Shown here: one piece after another, positions 1 to 7,958 of the stretch | How positions within the stretch are numbered: position 1 is the stretch's first letter | Layout: every line of letters starts with the position of its first letter | Origin: Chitinophagaceae bacterium | GTDB taxonomy: Bacteria; Bacteroidota; Bacteroidia; Chitinophagales; Chitinophagaceae | DNA length: 64,000 nt | Direction of reading: 5' to 3' | Assembly: GCA_016720585.1 (NCBI GenBank) | Contig: JADKKH010000005.1 | Coordinates: 310,001-374,000 of the forward strand | Translations under genes and position numbers: made by a program | Notes under the pieces: model-generated | Told to the model about the DNA's origin: nothing | What the model saw: the letters and a program-made list of their open reading frames with translations, nothing else | Database searches by the model: none

Positions 1-45
1 TGCTTTCTGAATCATCAGCTGTTCTTCATTCAGTTGGAATAACAT
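1..45 (-). CDS. Acyl-CoA dehydrogenase, N-terminal fragment
   Basis: Only the first 15 codons lie in the window; the gene runs off the left edge. Reading the minus strand from the ATG at 45 gives MLFQLNEEQLMIQKA, which closely matches the usual opening of Bacteroidota acyl-CoA dehydrogenases (x-FxLxEEQxMIQxxxRDFA). Those enzymes are FAD flavoproteins that oxidise acyl-CoA to the 2,3-enoyl-CoA in beta-oxidation or branched-chain amino acid breakdown. The gene is divergent from ccmE, and a promoter-like TATCTTTG on the minus strand lies about 58 bases upstream. The call rests on a very short peptide. Confidence 0.6.
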   Translation of the reverse strand, partial: MLFQLNEEQLMIQKA

Positions 46-102
46 AAAAAAGGAAATTTTTAGATGGATTCACCTTAACAAAAGCTTCAGTGAAATATAA
101 AA

Positions 103-110
103 CAAAGATA
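103..110 (-). promoter_or_regulatory. Promoter -7 box for the leftmost minus-strand gene
   Basis: Minus-strand TATCTTTG fits the Bacteroidota -7 consensus TAnnTTTG. A T-rich CTTTTC about 17 bases upstream could serve as a weak -33 element. It would give a leader of roughly 55 bases for the acyl-CoA dehydrogenase fragment. Confidence 0.4.
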
Positions 111-202
111 GGGTCAAAGCCTATTCAGAAAAGAACCTCATTGATTTACAACTAATTTGAAAGTTCCTGCGGGAAGGCCTCTTTCCGGTACGTTTTTTGG
201 CG

Positions 203-210
203 TAACTTTG
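203..210 (+). promoter_or_regulatory. Promoter -7 box for ccmEF
   Basis: TAACTTTG matches the Bacteroidota -7 box TAnnTTTG and lies 19 bases before the ccmE ATG at 230. Transcription would start near 215, leaving a leader of about 15 bases with no Shine-Dalgarno sequence, as is usual in this phylum. No clear -33 TTTG is seen at the expected spacing. Confidence 0.5.
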
Positions 211-229
211 CCCTCGCAAACTGAGGTTT

Positions 230-703
230 ATGAAAAGAATACATATTATACTTCTGGTATTTATCGCCGGCACCATAGCACTGCTTATTGGATTGATGGA
301 CACCGGCTCCACCTATGAAACTATTGCTGAGGCCAAAGCCAAACCCGGAAAATTCGTTCATGTGGCAGTCCGCTTAGATAAGTCAAAGCCCGTTGAGTAT
401 GATGCAAAAAAAGATGCCAACTACCTGAGTTTTGAGGCGATTGCCATAGATAGCTCCCGGGAATCCATGAAAGTGGTTTACCGGAACGGGGAAATTCCTA
501 ACCTGATGATCAGCGAAAGATTAGTGTTGAAGGGTAAATTTGTAAACGATCATTTTGAATGTAAGGATGTACAAACAAAATGCCCCTCCAAATACAAGGA
601 AAGTATGAAGCCAACTGAAAAGAGTATTCAAACTTCCACTTCTGCTAATCTGCCGGCGGGTCAAACCAGCACGGCCTCAACTAATCTGGAAGCCACCAAA
701 TAA
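230..703 (+). CDS. ccmE: Cytochrome c maturation heme chaperone CcmE (CxxxY type)
   Basis: CcmE carries heme covalently in the periplasm and hands it to the CcmF ligation complex. The protein has an N-terminal membrane anchor (about residues 5-22) followed by the OB-fold body; YRNGEIPNLM and the strand LVLKGKF align with family positions. Where E. coli CcmE has its heme-binding HxxxY, this protein has C118-P-S-K-Y122, the cysteine variant (CxxxY) known from archaea and some bacteria. The tail after residue 127 is Ser/Thr-rich and contains NLPAGQT, resembling a decayed copy of a palindrome found elsewhere in the window. ccmF starts 9 bases downstream, so the two are co-transcribed. Confidence 0.85.
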   Translation: MKRIHIILLVFIAGTIALLIGLMDTGSTYETIAEAKAKPGKFVHVAVRLDKSKPVEYDAKKDANYLSFEAIAIDSSRESMKVVYRNGEIPNLMISERLVLKGKFVNDHFECKDVQTKCPSKYKESMKPTEKSIQTSTSANLPAGQTSTASTNLEATK

Positions 704-712
704 AAAACCTGA

Positions 713-3178
713 ATGGACTACATTGGCGAGCATCTACTACCCGGGCAGTTAGGACACTTTTTTATTGTACTTTCTTTAGTCGCGTCACTAATAGCAGCCT
801 TTGCTTATTTCAGATCAGCCCAGTCTAAAAATGAAGAAGACGCCACTCATTGGAAAAAACTGGCCCGTTTTGCTTTTCTGGCTGAAGTCGTTTCAGTCTT
901 TGCCATCTTTGGTATCTTATTTTACATTATTTCCAATCACCTGTTTGAATATAAATATGCCTGGCAGCATAGCAGCCGTTCATTAGAAGTAAAATACCTC
1001 CTGGCCTGTTTCTGGGAAGGCCAGGAAGGAAGCTTTTTGCTCTGGAGTGTCTGGCATTGTGTATTAGGGGTAATCCTGATGAGAACCAGTAAAAAATGGG
1101 AAGCCCCGGTAATGACGGTGGTTAGTTTTGCTCAATTCTGCCTGGCTACGATGATCGCAGGTATCTATTTCTTTGGGTGGAAGATGGGTTCCAATCCTTT
1201 TATTTTATTAAGAGATTCAGGTGTATTGGACAGCGCTCCTGCCCTGCATATCAATGGAGATATTGCGCAGGGTTTGCGCCAGGATTTCATGCTCTCCATC
1301 AAAGATGGCAATGATCTGAATCCGTTATTACAGAATTACTGGATGGTGATTCATCCACCCGTATTGTTTATGGGTTTTGCATCAACGATTGTTCCCTTTG
1401 CATTTGCCATTGCCGGACTCTGGAAAAAGAAATTTGGCGAATGGACAAAACCCGGATTGCCCTGGGCCTTATTTTCAGCAGCAGTCCTGGGCGTGGGGAT
1501 CATGATGGGAGCCATGTGGGCATATGAATCCCTGACCTTTGGTGGTTACTGGGCCTGGGATCCCGTAGAGAATGCATCACTGGTGCCCTGGTTAGTGCTC
1601 ATATCCGGAATACATACCTTACTGATCTATAAAAACAGCGGGCATTCCTTAAAGGCCGCTCATTTATTTTTTATACTTGCATTCGGACTGATCCTGTACT
1701 CAACGTTCCTTACCCGTAGCGGGATATTAGGAGAAACTTCTGTTCATGCCTTTACAGACCTGGGTATGAACTGGCAATTGCTGATATTTCTCTTAATATT
1801 TGTCATACCGGCATTAATTCTTTTTTTCAGACGGTACCGCGAAATACCGGCCATCCAAAAAGAAGAAAGCAGTTCGTCCCGGGAATTCTGGATGTTCATT
1901 GGTTCGCTGGTATTTTTTCTTTCGGCGGTAGTAATTATTGGTAAAACTTCATTACCCGTTTTTAATAAACTATTCGGAACAAAATTAGCGCCCCCAGAAA
2001 AAGCAGAATTTGCCTACAACCAGATACAGGTATTTGTAGCTATCATTATTGCTGTTCTTACGGCGGTCACCCAATACCTGAAATACAAAGGGACCACACC
2101 GAAGTATTTTCTGAAAAAAATATTTATCCCAACACTTATAGCTGCTGTCATTGCAACCTGGATACTCATCGTTGGAAAAATAAATTATCAAAAGGAAACT
2201 GTTGGTTTTATGGCGGCCATCTGGATAGCCGTTGCCGGAAGTGTATATACGATCGTTGCCAATGCAGCTTATATCTGGCTGGGTCTGAAAGGTAAACTGA
2301 AACTCTCCGGAGGCTCCATCTCCCATTTTGGTTTTGGGATGGTCTTATTGGGAATCCTGATTTCATCTTCCAAAAAAGAAGTGCTATCCAATAACATAAA
2401 TGGCATACCGGTTTCTTTAGATAAAAATGAAGACCCCCGGGAAAACCTGACATTGGTAAAAGGATTGACCGTGGATATGGGGAAGTATTCATTGACCTAT
2501 GAAGGCGATTCTGCACATCCAAAGAAGCAGCTTTCTTTTTATAAAGTACGGTTTAAGAGCAAGGATGGAAAAGAAGAATTTATACTCATGCCCAACTCCT
2601 TTGTAAACTATAAAGGAAATGAAGGGCTGATGAGTAACCCGGATGCAAGACATTACTGGGATCATGATGTGTTTACCTACATCACTTCCATATCCAATCC
2701 GGATAATACAAAAGATACGGCCTCTTTCAAACCTACATCCATGAAACCAGGTGACTCCCTTTTTTATTCGGGGGGGTATATAATATTCCAGGAGGTAAAA
2801 TCAAAAGATAGCCTTCCGGAAGAACTCTTTGGCAAAACCGGAAGTTTACATGAAGCCCGGTTGAAAGTACATTCCAAATCCGGTTCAATTTTTTCTATCG
2901 AACCAAAACTTGCAATCGCGAAAGGCGAAATAATGGCTTTAACTGACACGCTCCTGACTGAAAATTTACAATTTCAGTTGCAGAAAGTAAACCCGGACAA
3001 TAGTATTATACTGGGAGTAAAAGAATCTAACACGATAATGAAATACATCACCCTGAAAGCCTATAAATTTCCCTTTATCAGGTTATTATGGTTTGGGGTT
3101 GTTATTACGGCTATCGGCATCATCATCAGTATGGTACGCCGCATCCAGTTAAACCGTATCAGCGGATCCGCGACCTAA
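713..3178 (+). CDS. ccmF: Cytochrome c heme lyase subunit CcmF/CcsA family
   Basis: This large integral membrane protein of the heme-handling superfamily joins heme to apocytochrome c on the periplasmic side. It has many hydrophobic segments and the diagnostic tryptophan-rich WWD motif, GGYWAWDPVENAS (about residues 279-291), which contacts heme. A conserved HPP lies near residue 215. A long soluble stretch (about 560-775) precedes the last transmembrane helix, as in CcmF proteins. At 821 residues it is somewhat longer than E. coli CcmF (about 650). It follows ccmE directly; other ccm genes are not in the window, so they must lie elsewhere. The ATG at 713 gives a membrane-like N-terminus. Confidence 0.85.
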   Translation: MDYIGEHLLPGQLGHFFIVLSLVASLIAAFAYFRSAQSKNEEDATHWKKLARFAFLAEVVSVFAIFGILFYIISNHLFEYKYAWQHSSRSLEVKYLLACFWEGQEGSFLLWSVWHCVLGVILMRTSKKWEAPVMTVVSFAQFCLATMIAGIYFFGWKMGSNPFILLRDSGVLDSAPALHINGDIAQGLRQDFMLSIKDGNDLNPLLQNYWMVIHPPVLFMGFASTIVPFAFAIAGLWKKKFGEWTKPGLPWALFSAAVLGVGIMMGAMWAYESLTFGGYWAWDPVENASLVPWLVLISGIHTLLIYKNSGHSLKAAHLFFILAFGLILYSTFLTRSGILGETSVHAFTDLGMNWQLLIFLLIFVIPALILFFRRYREIPAIQKEESSSSREFWMFIGSLVFFLSAVVIIGKTSLPVFNKLFGTKLAPPEKAEFAYNQIQVFVAIIIAVLTAVTQYLKYKGTTPKYFLKKIFIPTLIAAVIATWILIVGKINYQKETVGFMAAIWIAVAGSVYTIVANAAYIWLGLKGKLKLSGGSISHFGFGMVLLGILISSSKKEVLSNNINGIPVSLDKNEDPRENLTLVKGLTVDMGKYSLTYEGDSAHPKKQLSFYKVRFKSKDGKEEFILMPNSFVNYKGNEGLMSNPDARHYWDHDVFTYITSISNPDNTKDTASFKPTSMKPGDSLFYSGGYIIFQEVKSKDSLPEELFGKTGSLHEARLKVHSKSGSIFSIEPKLAIAKGEIMALTDTLLTENLQFQLQKVNPDNSIILGVKESNTIMKYITLKAYKFPFIRLLWFGVVITAIGIIISMVRRIQLNRISGSAT

Positions 3179-3207
3179 TTTTGGCTTTTTAAAAACAGCA
3201 TCCTTTT

Positions 3208-3215
3208 TAACTTTG
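3208..3215 (+). promoter_or_regulatory. Promoter -7 box for the DUF4294 gene
   Basis: TAACTTTG matches TAnnTTTG and sits 48 bases before the ATG at 3263. A TTTTGG near 3179-3184 may act as the upstream element, though the spacing (about 24) is longer than the usual 19-21. Confidence 0.45.
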
Positions 3216-3262
3216 TAGCCTGGTCCTGATTATGACGGGCTGTTCGCTAATTTTACAGTTGA

Positions 3263-3970
3263 ATGTATCATTTCCGTACATATTATAAACGAATATTGCT
3301 CATCCTGCCGTTTCTTCTATGGCTGGGAAGCGATTTATATGCCCAGGTAGAACGACCGGTTCCGGTAATTGATTCCAATGAACTGGCGCTGAAATACATG
3401 AAAGAACAGCGAAAGAAATGGGGTCCGAATGATACGGTGATCGTTCCTGCCATCTTTTATCAGAATGAAATAGTGAACTACAAGGAGGAACCCATGGCCT
3501 GGGTATCCAATTTATCGCCTGAAAAATTGAAAAAATTTATTGAAGAGTGGACGCGGCTCCGCAATGCGGTATATGTAACCTATCCCTATGCAAGGATTGC
3601 CGGCGGCACCATCAATGATATCAATAAAACCCTGATAGCCGTAAGCAATAAAAAAGAACGGAAGACCTATATTAAGTCAAGAGAAAAAGAACTCAAAAAA
3701 GAATTCACTGAACCGTTATCCAATCTTTCAGTTTACCAGGGAAAGATCCTGATGAAGCTGATCAACCGGGAGACGGGCAACAATTGTTATGAGATCATCA
3801 AGGAATACAAGGGGGGATTGAATGCCCGGTTTTATCAGACGGTTGCCTGGTTTGTGGGTGGAAGCCTGAAACAGGATTGGGATACCAAAGAAAATAAACT
3901 TGACCGGCAGATTGAAAATATTGTAAAAGAAATTGATGGGACCTGGTATAACAATCCTTACAGGAGGTAG
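3263..3970 (+). CDS. Secreted DUF4294 protein
   Basis: This is a 235-residue protein with an N-terminal signal peptide: basic YYKR, then hydrophobic ILLILPFLLWLG, ending near LYAQ. The body matches the Bacteroidota-restricted DUF4294 family in my judgement, with a charged helical region (EEWTRLRNAVYVTYPYAR) followed by Lys/Glu-rich helices. No catalytic motif is evident. Members are expected to be periplasmic and their function is unknown. It has its own promoter-like box. The region directly after its stop codon begins a heptamer repeat. Confidence 0.7.
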   Translation: MYHFRTYYKRILLILPFLLWLGSDLYAQVERPVPVIDSNELALKYMKEQRKKWGPNDTVIVPAIFYQNEIVNYKEEPMAWVSNLSPEKLKKFIEEWTRLRNAVYVTYPYARIAGGTINDINKTLIAVSNKKERKTYIKSREKELKKEFTEPLSNLSVYQGKILMKLINRETGNNCYEIIKEYKGGLNARFYQTVAWFVGGSLKQDWDTKENKLDRQIENIVKEIDGTWYNNPYRR

Positions 3971-4005
3971 TTAGTGGTTGCTGGTTTGCAGTTAATGGTT
4001 ATCGC
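3971..4005 (+). repeat. Heptamer repeat, left arm (TTnnTGG units)
   Basis: Five period-7 units (TTAGTGG, TTGCTGG, TTTGCAG, TTAATGG, TTATCGC) start at the first base after the DUF4294 stop codon. The reverse complement resembles the CCAGTAA units at 4194-4214, so the two form an imperfect inverted pair around the central array. Confidence 0.65.
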
Positions 4006-4060
4006 TGAAACTGTAAATTTTCCTCCTATTGTATATCTTTATTCACTTAACAATGTTTGC

Positions 4061-4214
4061 ACAAGGAACAAGGAACAAGGAACAAGAAACAAGAAACAAG
4101 ATACAAGAAACAAGAAACAAGAAACAAGAAACAAGATACAAGAAACAAGAAACAAGAAACAAGAAACAAGAAGCAAGATACAAGAAACAAGTAACCAGTA
4201 ACCAACAACCAGTA
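4061..4214 (+). repeat. 22-unit heptamer tandem array abutting bshB1
   Basis: Exactly 22 consecutive 7-base units can be read. They begin with ACAAGGA three times, continue with ACAAGAA and ACAAGAT variants, and change near the end to ACAAGTA, ACCAGTA and ACCAACA. The array ends two bases before the bshB1 ATG at 4217, so it forms the immediate 5' untranslated region of that gene. All three frames are open through much of it only because of its composition; it is not a protein gene. Confidence 0.95.
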
Positions 4215-4216
4215 AC

Positions 4217-4954
4217 ATGAAATTAGACATACTTGCCATAGGTGTTCACCCGGATGATGTAGAACTCGGTTGTTCTGGAACTATTATCAATGAAATCAAG
4301 TCCGGGAAAAAGGCCGGCATTGTTGACCTGACACAGGGAGAACTGGGAACCCGGGGTACACTGGAAACGCGGTACCAGGAAGCCGCCCAGGCAGCAATGA
4401 TAATCGGTGTCCAGGTAAGGGATAACCTGAAAATGAGAGATGGGTTTTTTGAGAATGATGAGGAAAATAAACTGAAACTGATTTCAGTTATCCGTAAGTA
4501 CCAGCCGGAGATTGTAATTGGCAATGTACTTTCTGACCGTCATCCCGATCATGGACGTGCCGGAAAAATGATTGCCGATTGCTGCTTTCTTTCGGGTCTT
4601 GCCAAAATTGAAACCAAAGATGAGACGGGAAAAGTCCAGCAAAGATGGAGGCCTTCTTACGTGCTGCATTATATCCAGGATTGGTATCATGAACCTGACT
4701 TACTGATTGACATCAGCGATGTATTTGAACAAAGGATGAAATCAATTGAGGCTTACTCGACTCAGTTTCACACATCCGATGGCCCTACCGATGGTCCTCA
4801 GACTTATATTTCCACTCCCGATTTCCTGGAAAGTGTGATAGCAAGAGCCCGTATGTTCGGCAAGCGCATAGGTGTTAAATATGCTGAAGGTTTTATATGT
4901 GAAAAAAAGATCGGCATCCGGAGTCTTGATGCATTGATTCTTAATGAAACATAA
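4217..4954 (+). CDS. bshB1: Bacillithiol biosynthesis deacetylase BshB1
   Basis: This is a zinc-dependent LmbE/PIG-L family deacetylase that converts N-acetylglucosaminyl-malate to glucosaminyl-malate, the second step of bacillithiol synthesis. It shows the zinc and catalytic motif H11-P-D-D14 (GVHPDDVELGCSGT) and the second metal motif around H109-P-D-H112. Its length (245) fits the family, and the start MKLDILAIGVHPDD is the standard one. The cysteine-adding enzyme BshC is encoded at 39390-40991 and a YfiT-type bacillithiol transferase homologue at 21933-22472; BshA was not found here. Its leader is the heptamer array, with no recognisable ribosome site. Confidence 0.9.
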   Translation: MKLDILAIGVHPDDVELGCSGTIINEIKSGKKAGIVDLTQGELGTRGTLETRYQEAAQAAMIIGVQVRDNLKMRDGFFENDEENKLKLISVIRKYQPEIVIGNVLSDRHPDHGRAGKMIADCCFLSGLAKIETKDETGKVQQRWRPSYVLHYIQDWYHEPDLLIDISDVFEQRMKSIEAYSTQFHTSDGPTDGPQTYISTPDFLESVIARARMFGKRIGVKYAEGFICEKKIGIRSLDALILNET

Positions 4955-5058
4955 ACACCTGTTCGTATTTAAGATGTTAGATAAAGATTAAGCAAACCCC
5001 TGTTTATTCCCATCCTCTGGTGGCCTTATTTTTACCACCCTTTATAGAAATTATAGAC

Positions 5059-5066
5059 TACCTTTG
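5059..5066 (+). promoter_or_regulatory. Promoter -7 box for the desaturase
   Basis: TACCTTTG matches TAnnTTTG and lies 19 bases before the ATG at 5086. This supports 5086 rather than the upstream in-frame ATG at 5020, which would lie before the promoter. Confidence 0.6.
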
Positions 5067-5085
5067 CAATCTGAAAAGCAGTTAT

Positions 5086-6156
5086 ATGGCAAGTCCGAAA
5101 TTTTCGAATACATCTCAATCCTTTCACAGTGAATTGAAGAAAAGAATCAGTGATTATTTTACCCAGGCCGGAAAGTCCTCAACCGGTAATTTTTCTTTAT
5201 ACTTTAAGGCCATCGTACTGGTACTAAGTTTTATACTGGTATATGTTCACCTGGTTTTTTATACCCCAGTCACGGTGCTGGCTATTTTGGAATGTATTGT
5301 CCTGGGCGGTTTAACCGCAGCCATTGGTTTTAATATTATGCACGATGGATTACATGGCAGTTTCAGCAAACATAAATGGGTCAATGAGATGGCCGGGTTA
5401 ACTTTAAATTTCCTGGGTGCCAATAATTTTATGTGGCGCTCCAAACATAATATCATCCACCATACCTACACTAATATTGAAGGTATTGATGATGATATTG
5501 AAGCCAAGCCCTTACTCCGTCTTTGTGAAACACAGAAATATTATAAAATACACCGCTACCAGCATGTGTATTTCTGGATGGCGTATTCTTTGCTTTATAT
5601 CTGGTGGGTTTTTTTTACTGACTACAAGAAATATTTTCTCGGTAGGATCGGCCCTACTTCCCTCAATAAAATGAGTCTGGGCGATCATATTTCTTTCTGG
5701 GGATTTAAGTTATTGCATGCTTTTATCTTTATGGCTGTTCCCATCTATATGCTTGGTTTTTCCACCTGGGTCATTGGCTTTTTGATTTACGGGATGTTTG
5801 CAGGTGTTGTTTTGAGTATTGTTTTTCAACTGGCACATACGGTAGAACAAACTAATTTCCCAAAGGCAGATGTTGCTACGGGAAGGATGGAAGACGAATG
5901 GGCCGTACATCAATTAAAAACCACGGCAAATTTTGCCACCCGCAACCGGTTAATTTCCTGGTGGGTGGGCGGATTGAATTTCCAGGTAGAGCATCATCTT
6001 TTTCCCAGAATATCCCATGTGCACTACCCGGCCATCAGCAAAATAATTAAGAAAGCCTGCCAGGATTTTGGGATGCCTTATATTGAGTATCCTAAAATGC
6101 GACTGGCGCTGGCTTCCCATATCACGCACCTTAAAAACCTCAGCCATAAAAATTAG
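5086..6156 (+). CDS. Membrane fatty acid desaturase (front-end type)
   Basis: This is an integral membrane di-iron desaturase that introduces a cis double bond into acyl chains of membrane lipids or acyl-CoA. The three histidine boxes are present: HDGLH, HNIIHH and QVEHH. Glutamine in place of the first histidine of the third box is typical of front-end (delta-5/delta-6, linoleoyl-CoA-like) desaturases. Four hydrophobic segments flank the boxes. There is no fused cytochrome b5 domain, so a separate electron donor is needed. The start at 5086 (MASPKFSN) is chosen because a -7 box lies just upstream; the protein is then 356 residues. The natural substrate cannot be read from the sequence. Confidence 0.85.
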   Translation: MASPKFSNTSQSFHSELKKRISDYFTQAGKSSTGNFSLYFKAIVLVLSFILVYVHLVFYTPVTVLAILECIVLGGLTAAIGFNIMHDGLHGSFSKHKWVNEMAGLTLNFLGANNFMWRSKHNIIHHTYTNIEGIDDDIEAKPLLRLCETQKYYKIHRYQHVYFWMAYSLLYIWWVFFTDYKKYFLGRIGPTSLNKMSLGDHISFWGFKLLHAFIFMAVPIYMLGFSTWVIGFLIYGMFAGVVLSIVFQLAHTVEQTNFPKADVATGRMEDEWAVHQLKTTANFATRNRLISWWVGGLNFQVEHHLFPRISHVHYPAISKIIKKACQDFGMPYIEYPKMRLALASHITHLKNLSHKN

Positions 6157-6265
6157 TTGCGTGATGAATTAACGAACTAACCCATCAATACCTGAAAATT
6201 AATTAACATCCCTGAAAGATTATTCACTTTGAATCTGCCTTCATTCTCCACAATCCGATTTCAGA

Positions 6266-6296
6266 TTTTGCCGCTAACTGAAACCCTTTTAATTTG
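6266..6296 (+). promoter_or_regulatory. Promoter for the agmatinase-family gene
   Basis: TTTTG at 6266-6270 and TAATTTG at 6290-6296 are 19 bases apart, close to the Bacteroidota -33/-7 layout (TTTG, 19-21 bases, TAnnTTTG), with one T missing from the -7 box. It gives a leader of about 20 bases before the ATG at 6320. Confidence 0.5.
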
Positions 6297-6319
6297 TACC
6301 GCTTTTAATACCCGTAATT

Positions 6320-7366
6320 ATGGTTGACTTCTCTAATTATGACCCCAACATTGTCGGCAATCCCAATAATAATATTTTTGGATTACCAACAAACGAAGAA
6401 GATGCCCGGTTGATTATTGTTCCTGTTCCCTGGGAAGTGACCGTAAGTTATGGAGCAGGTACCGGACGAGCCCCCGATGCCATATTTAAAGCCAGTCTGC
6501 AGGTGGATCTTTTTGACCCTGAATTTCCCGATGCCTGGAAAGAAGGTTATTATATGCGGACCAGTGACAAAAAAATTTTACTGAAAAGCGATTTCCTACG
6601 CAAAGAGGCAGAACTCTATATCGATTATATTTCTAAAGGTGACCTGGTGGAAGCCAATCAATTCATGACAAAAACACTGCGCGAAGTAAATGAAGGCAGT
6701 AACTTTCTGAACGGCTGGGTATATGACCAAACCAAAGCGCTGTTGGAAAAAAATAAACTGGTTGGTTTACTGGGCGGAGACCACAGTACCCCGCTTGGTT
6801 TTTTTAAAGCGATCGCGGAAAAACATGGCGCATTTGGCATATTACAGATCGATGCCCATTTTGACTTACGGATAGCTTATGAAGGTTTTGTTTATTCTCA
6901 TGCCAGTATCATGTACAATGCCTTGAAAGAAATTCCGGAATTAGAACGGCTGGTGCAGGTAGGCATCCGTGACTACGGAAGTGATGAATGGGAATATGTA
7001 AAAAACAGCAACTTCCGGGTGGTCACTTATTTTGATAAAGAAATAAGGACCCGCCAGTTTGAAGGAGAAACCTGGAAATTAATTGCAGAAGAAATTGTAA
7101 GCAAACTACCAGATAAAGTTTATATCAGTTTTGATATCGACGGACTTGACCGGAAACTTTGTCCCTTCACCGGTACGCCGGTACCAGGTGGCCTGGAACT
7201 GGAGCAGGTCTTTTATCTGTTCACCAAATTGCTGCAAAGCGGAAAAACCATTGTAGGCTTTGACCTGAATGAAGTGGGTATTGGTGGTGATACGGACTGG
7301 GATGCCAATGTCGGTGCCCGGGCTTTGTTTAAGTTATGCAATCTACTGGTGACAAGTAATAGTTGA
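6320..7366 (+). CDS. speB: Agmatinase/arginase-family ureohydrolase
   Basis: This is a binuclear manganese hydrolase of the ureohydrolase superfamily. All metal motifs are present: GGDHS (H155), DAHFDLR (D178, H180, D182) and SFDIDGLD (D272, D274). The sequence TGTPVPGGL after the last motif is more like agmatinase than arginase, so hydrolysis of agmatine to putrescine and urea is the best guess. Related enzymes act on other guanidino compounds, so the substrate is not certain. At 348 residues it is longer than E. coli SpeB, with an insertion between residues about 70 and 130. The next gene starts one base after its stop codon. Confidence 0.75.
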   Translation: MVDFSNYDPNIVGNPNNNIFGLPTNEEDARLIIVPVPWEVTVSYGAGTGRAPDAIFKASLQVDLFDPEFPDAWKEGYYMRTSDKKILLKSDFLRKEAELYIDYISKGDLVEANQFMTKTLREVNEGSNFLNGWVYDQTKALLEKNKLVGLLGGDHSTPLGFFKAIAEKHGAFGILQIDAHFDLRIAYEGFVYSHASIMYNALKEIPELERLVQVGIRDYGSDEWEYVKNSNFRVVTYFDKEIRTRQFEGETWKLIAEEIVSKLPDKVYISFDIDGLDRKLCPFTGTPVPGGLELEQVFYLFTKLLQSGKTIVGFDLNEVGIGGDTDWDANVGARALFKLCNLLVTSNS

Positions 7367-7367
7367 T

Positions 7368-7958
7368 ATGCAGCCATCCTATAAATTAATCATTACCGAC
7401 AAAAAATATGATCGGTATAAAAAGATGGCCTCTTTTATTTTCGGTGTTAATGCCATCGTCTTTATTATCCTGGCTCTTCAGTCCCTTTCAATTTCCAATC
7501 AACTGATATTATTCACTTCATCGATCATCCTGATCGGGTATTCTATTTATAACTGGTCGTACAAAAAAAAGAAAGAAAATTCTTACATACTGGTTTACTT
7601 GTTAATGGCTGTTATCTGGGTTTCGGATACGCCTTACTGGTATTTTTCAATCATTATACTGCTGCTCCTGGCATTACAATACCGGATGGAATCCCATTAT
7701 TGCATTTACCTGACTGCCCGGCATATCACTATTGATGGTTTTACAAAAAAAAAATACGGCTGGCGGGATTTCAATAACATCGTTCTGAAAGATGGTCTCC
7801 TGACCCTGGACTTCAGGTCAAACAAAATTTTGCAGGTGGAACCTGATTGGAATAAGTCTGATAACACCCCAGGATTGGAACCCCGGAATACCGGGAAAGG
7901 TTATCCTGAAACAGAGCAGGAATTTAACGACTTTTGCAGGCAATACCTGAATAAATGA
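7368..7958 (+). CDS. Four-helix membrane protein of unknown function
   Basis: This is a 196-residue protein not assigned to a named family. Four hydrophobic segments are visible between residues about 20 and 105, interrupted by a basic loop (YKKKKEN). The C-terminal half is soluble, with a strand-rich pattern (YLTARHITIDGFTKKKYGW, then ILQVEPDW) reminiscent of bacterial PH-like domains fused to membrane anchors. It lies between the agmatinase gene (1 base upstream) and a radical SAM gene whose ATG overlaps its stop codon by 4 bases, so the three are probably translated from one message. A role with the radical SAM protein is inferred from position alone. Confidence 0.6.
   Translation: MQPSYKLIITDKKYDRYKKMASFIFGVNAIVFIILALQSLSISNQLILFTSSIILIGYSIYNWSYKKKKENSYILVYLLMAVIWVSDTPYWYFSIIILLLLALQYRMESHYCIYLTARHITIDGFTKKKYGWRDFNNIVLKDGLLTLDFRSNKILQVEPDWNKSDNTPGLEPRNTGKGYPETEQEFNDFCRQYLNK

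Noticed and set aside
4061..4214. CRISPR array
   Set aside because: Units are 7 bases with no spacers and no cas genes nearby.
3974..4239. Three overlapping open frames of 63-75 codons across 3974-4239
   Set aside because: They are read out of the heptamer array, whose base composition leaves frames open on both strands; the peptides are simple repeats of the unit.
5020..5085. Upstream in-frame start of the desaturase
   Set aside because: It precedes the -7 promoter box at 5059 and adds residues not seen in the family.
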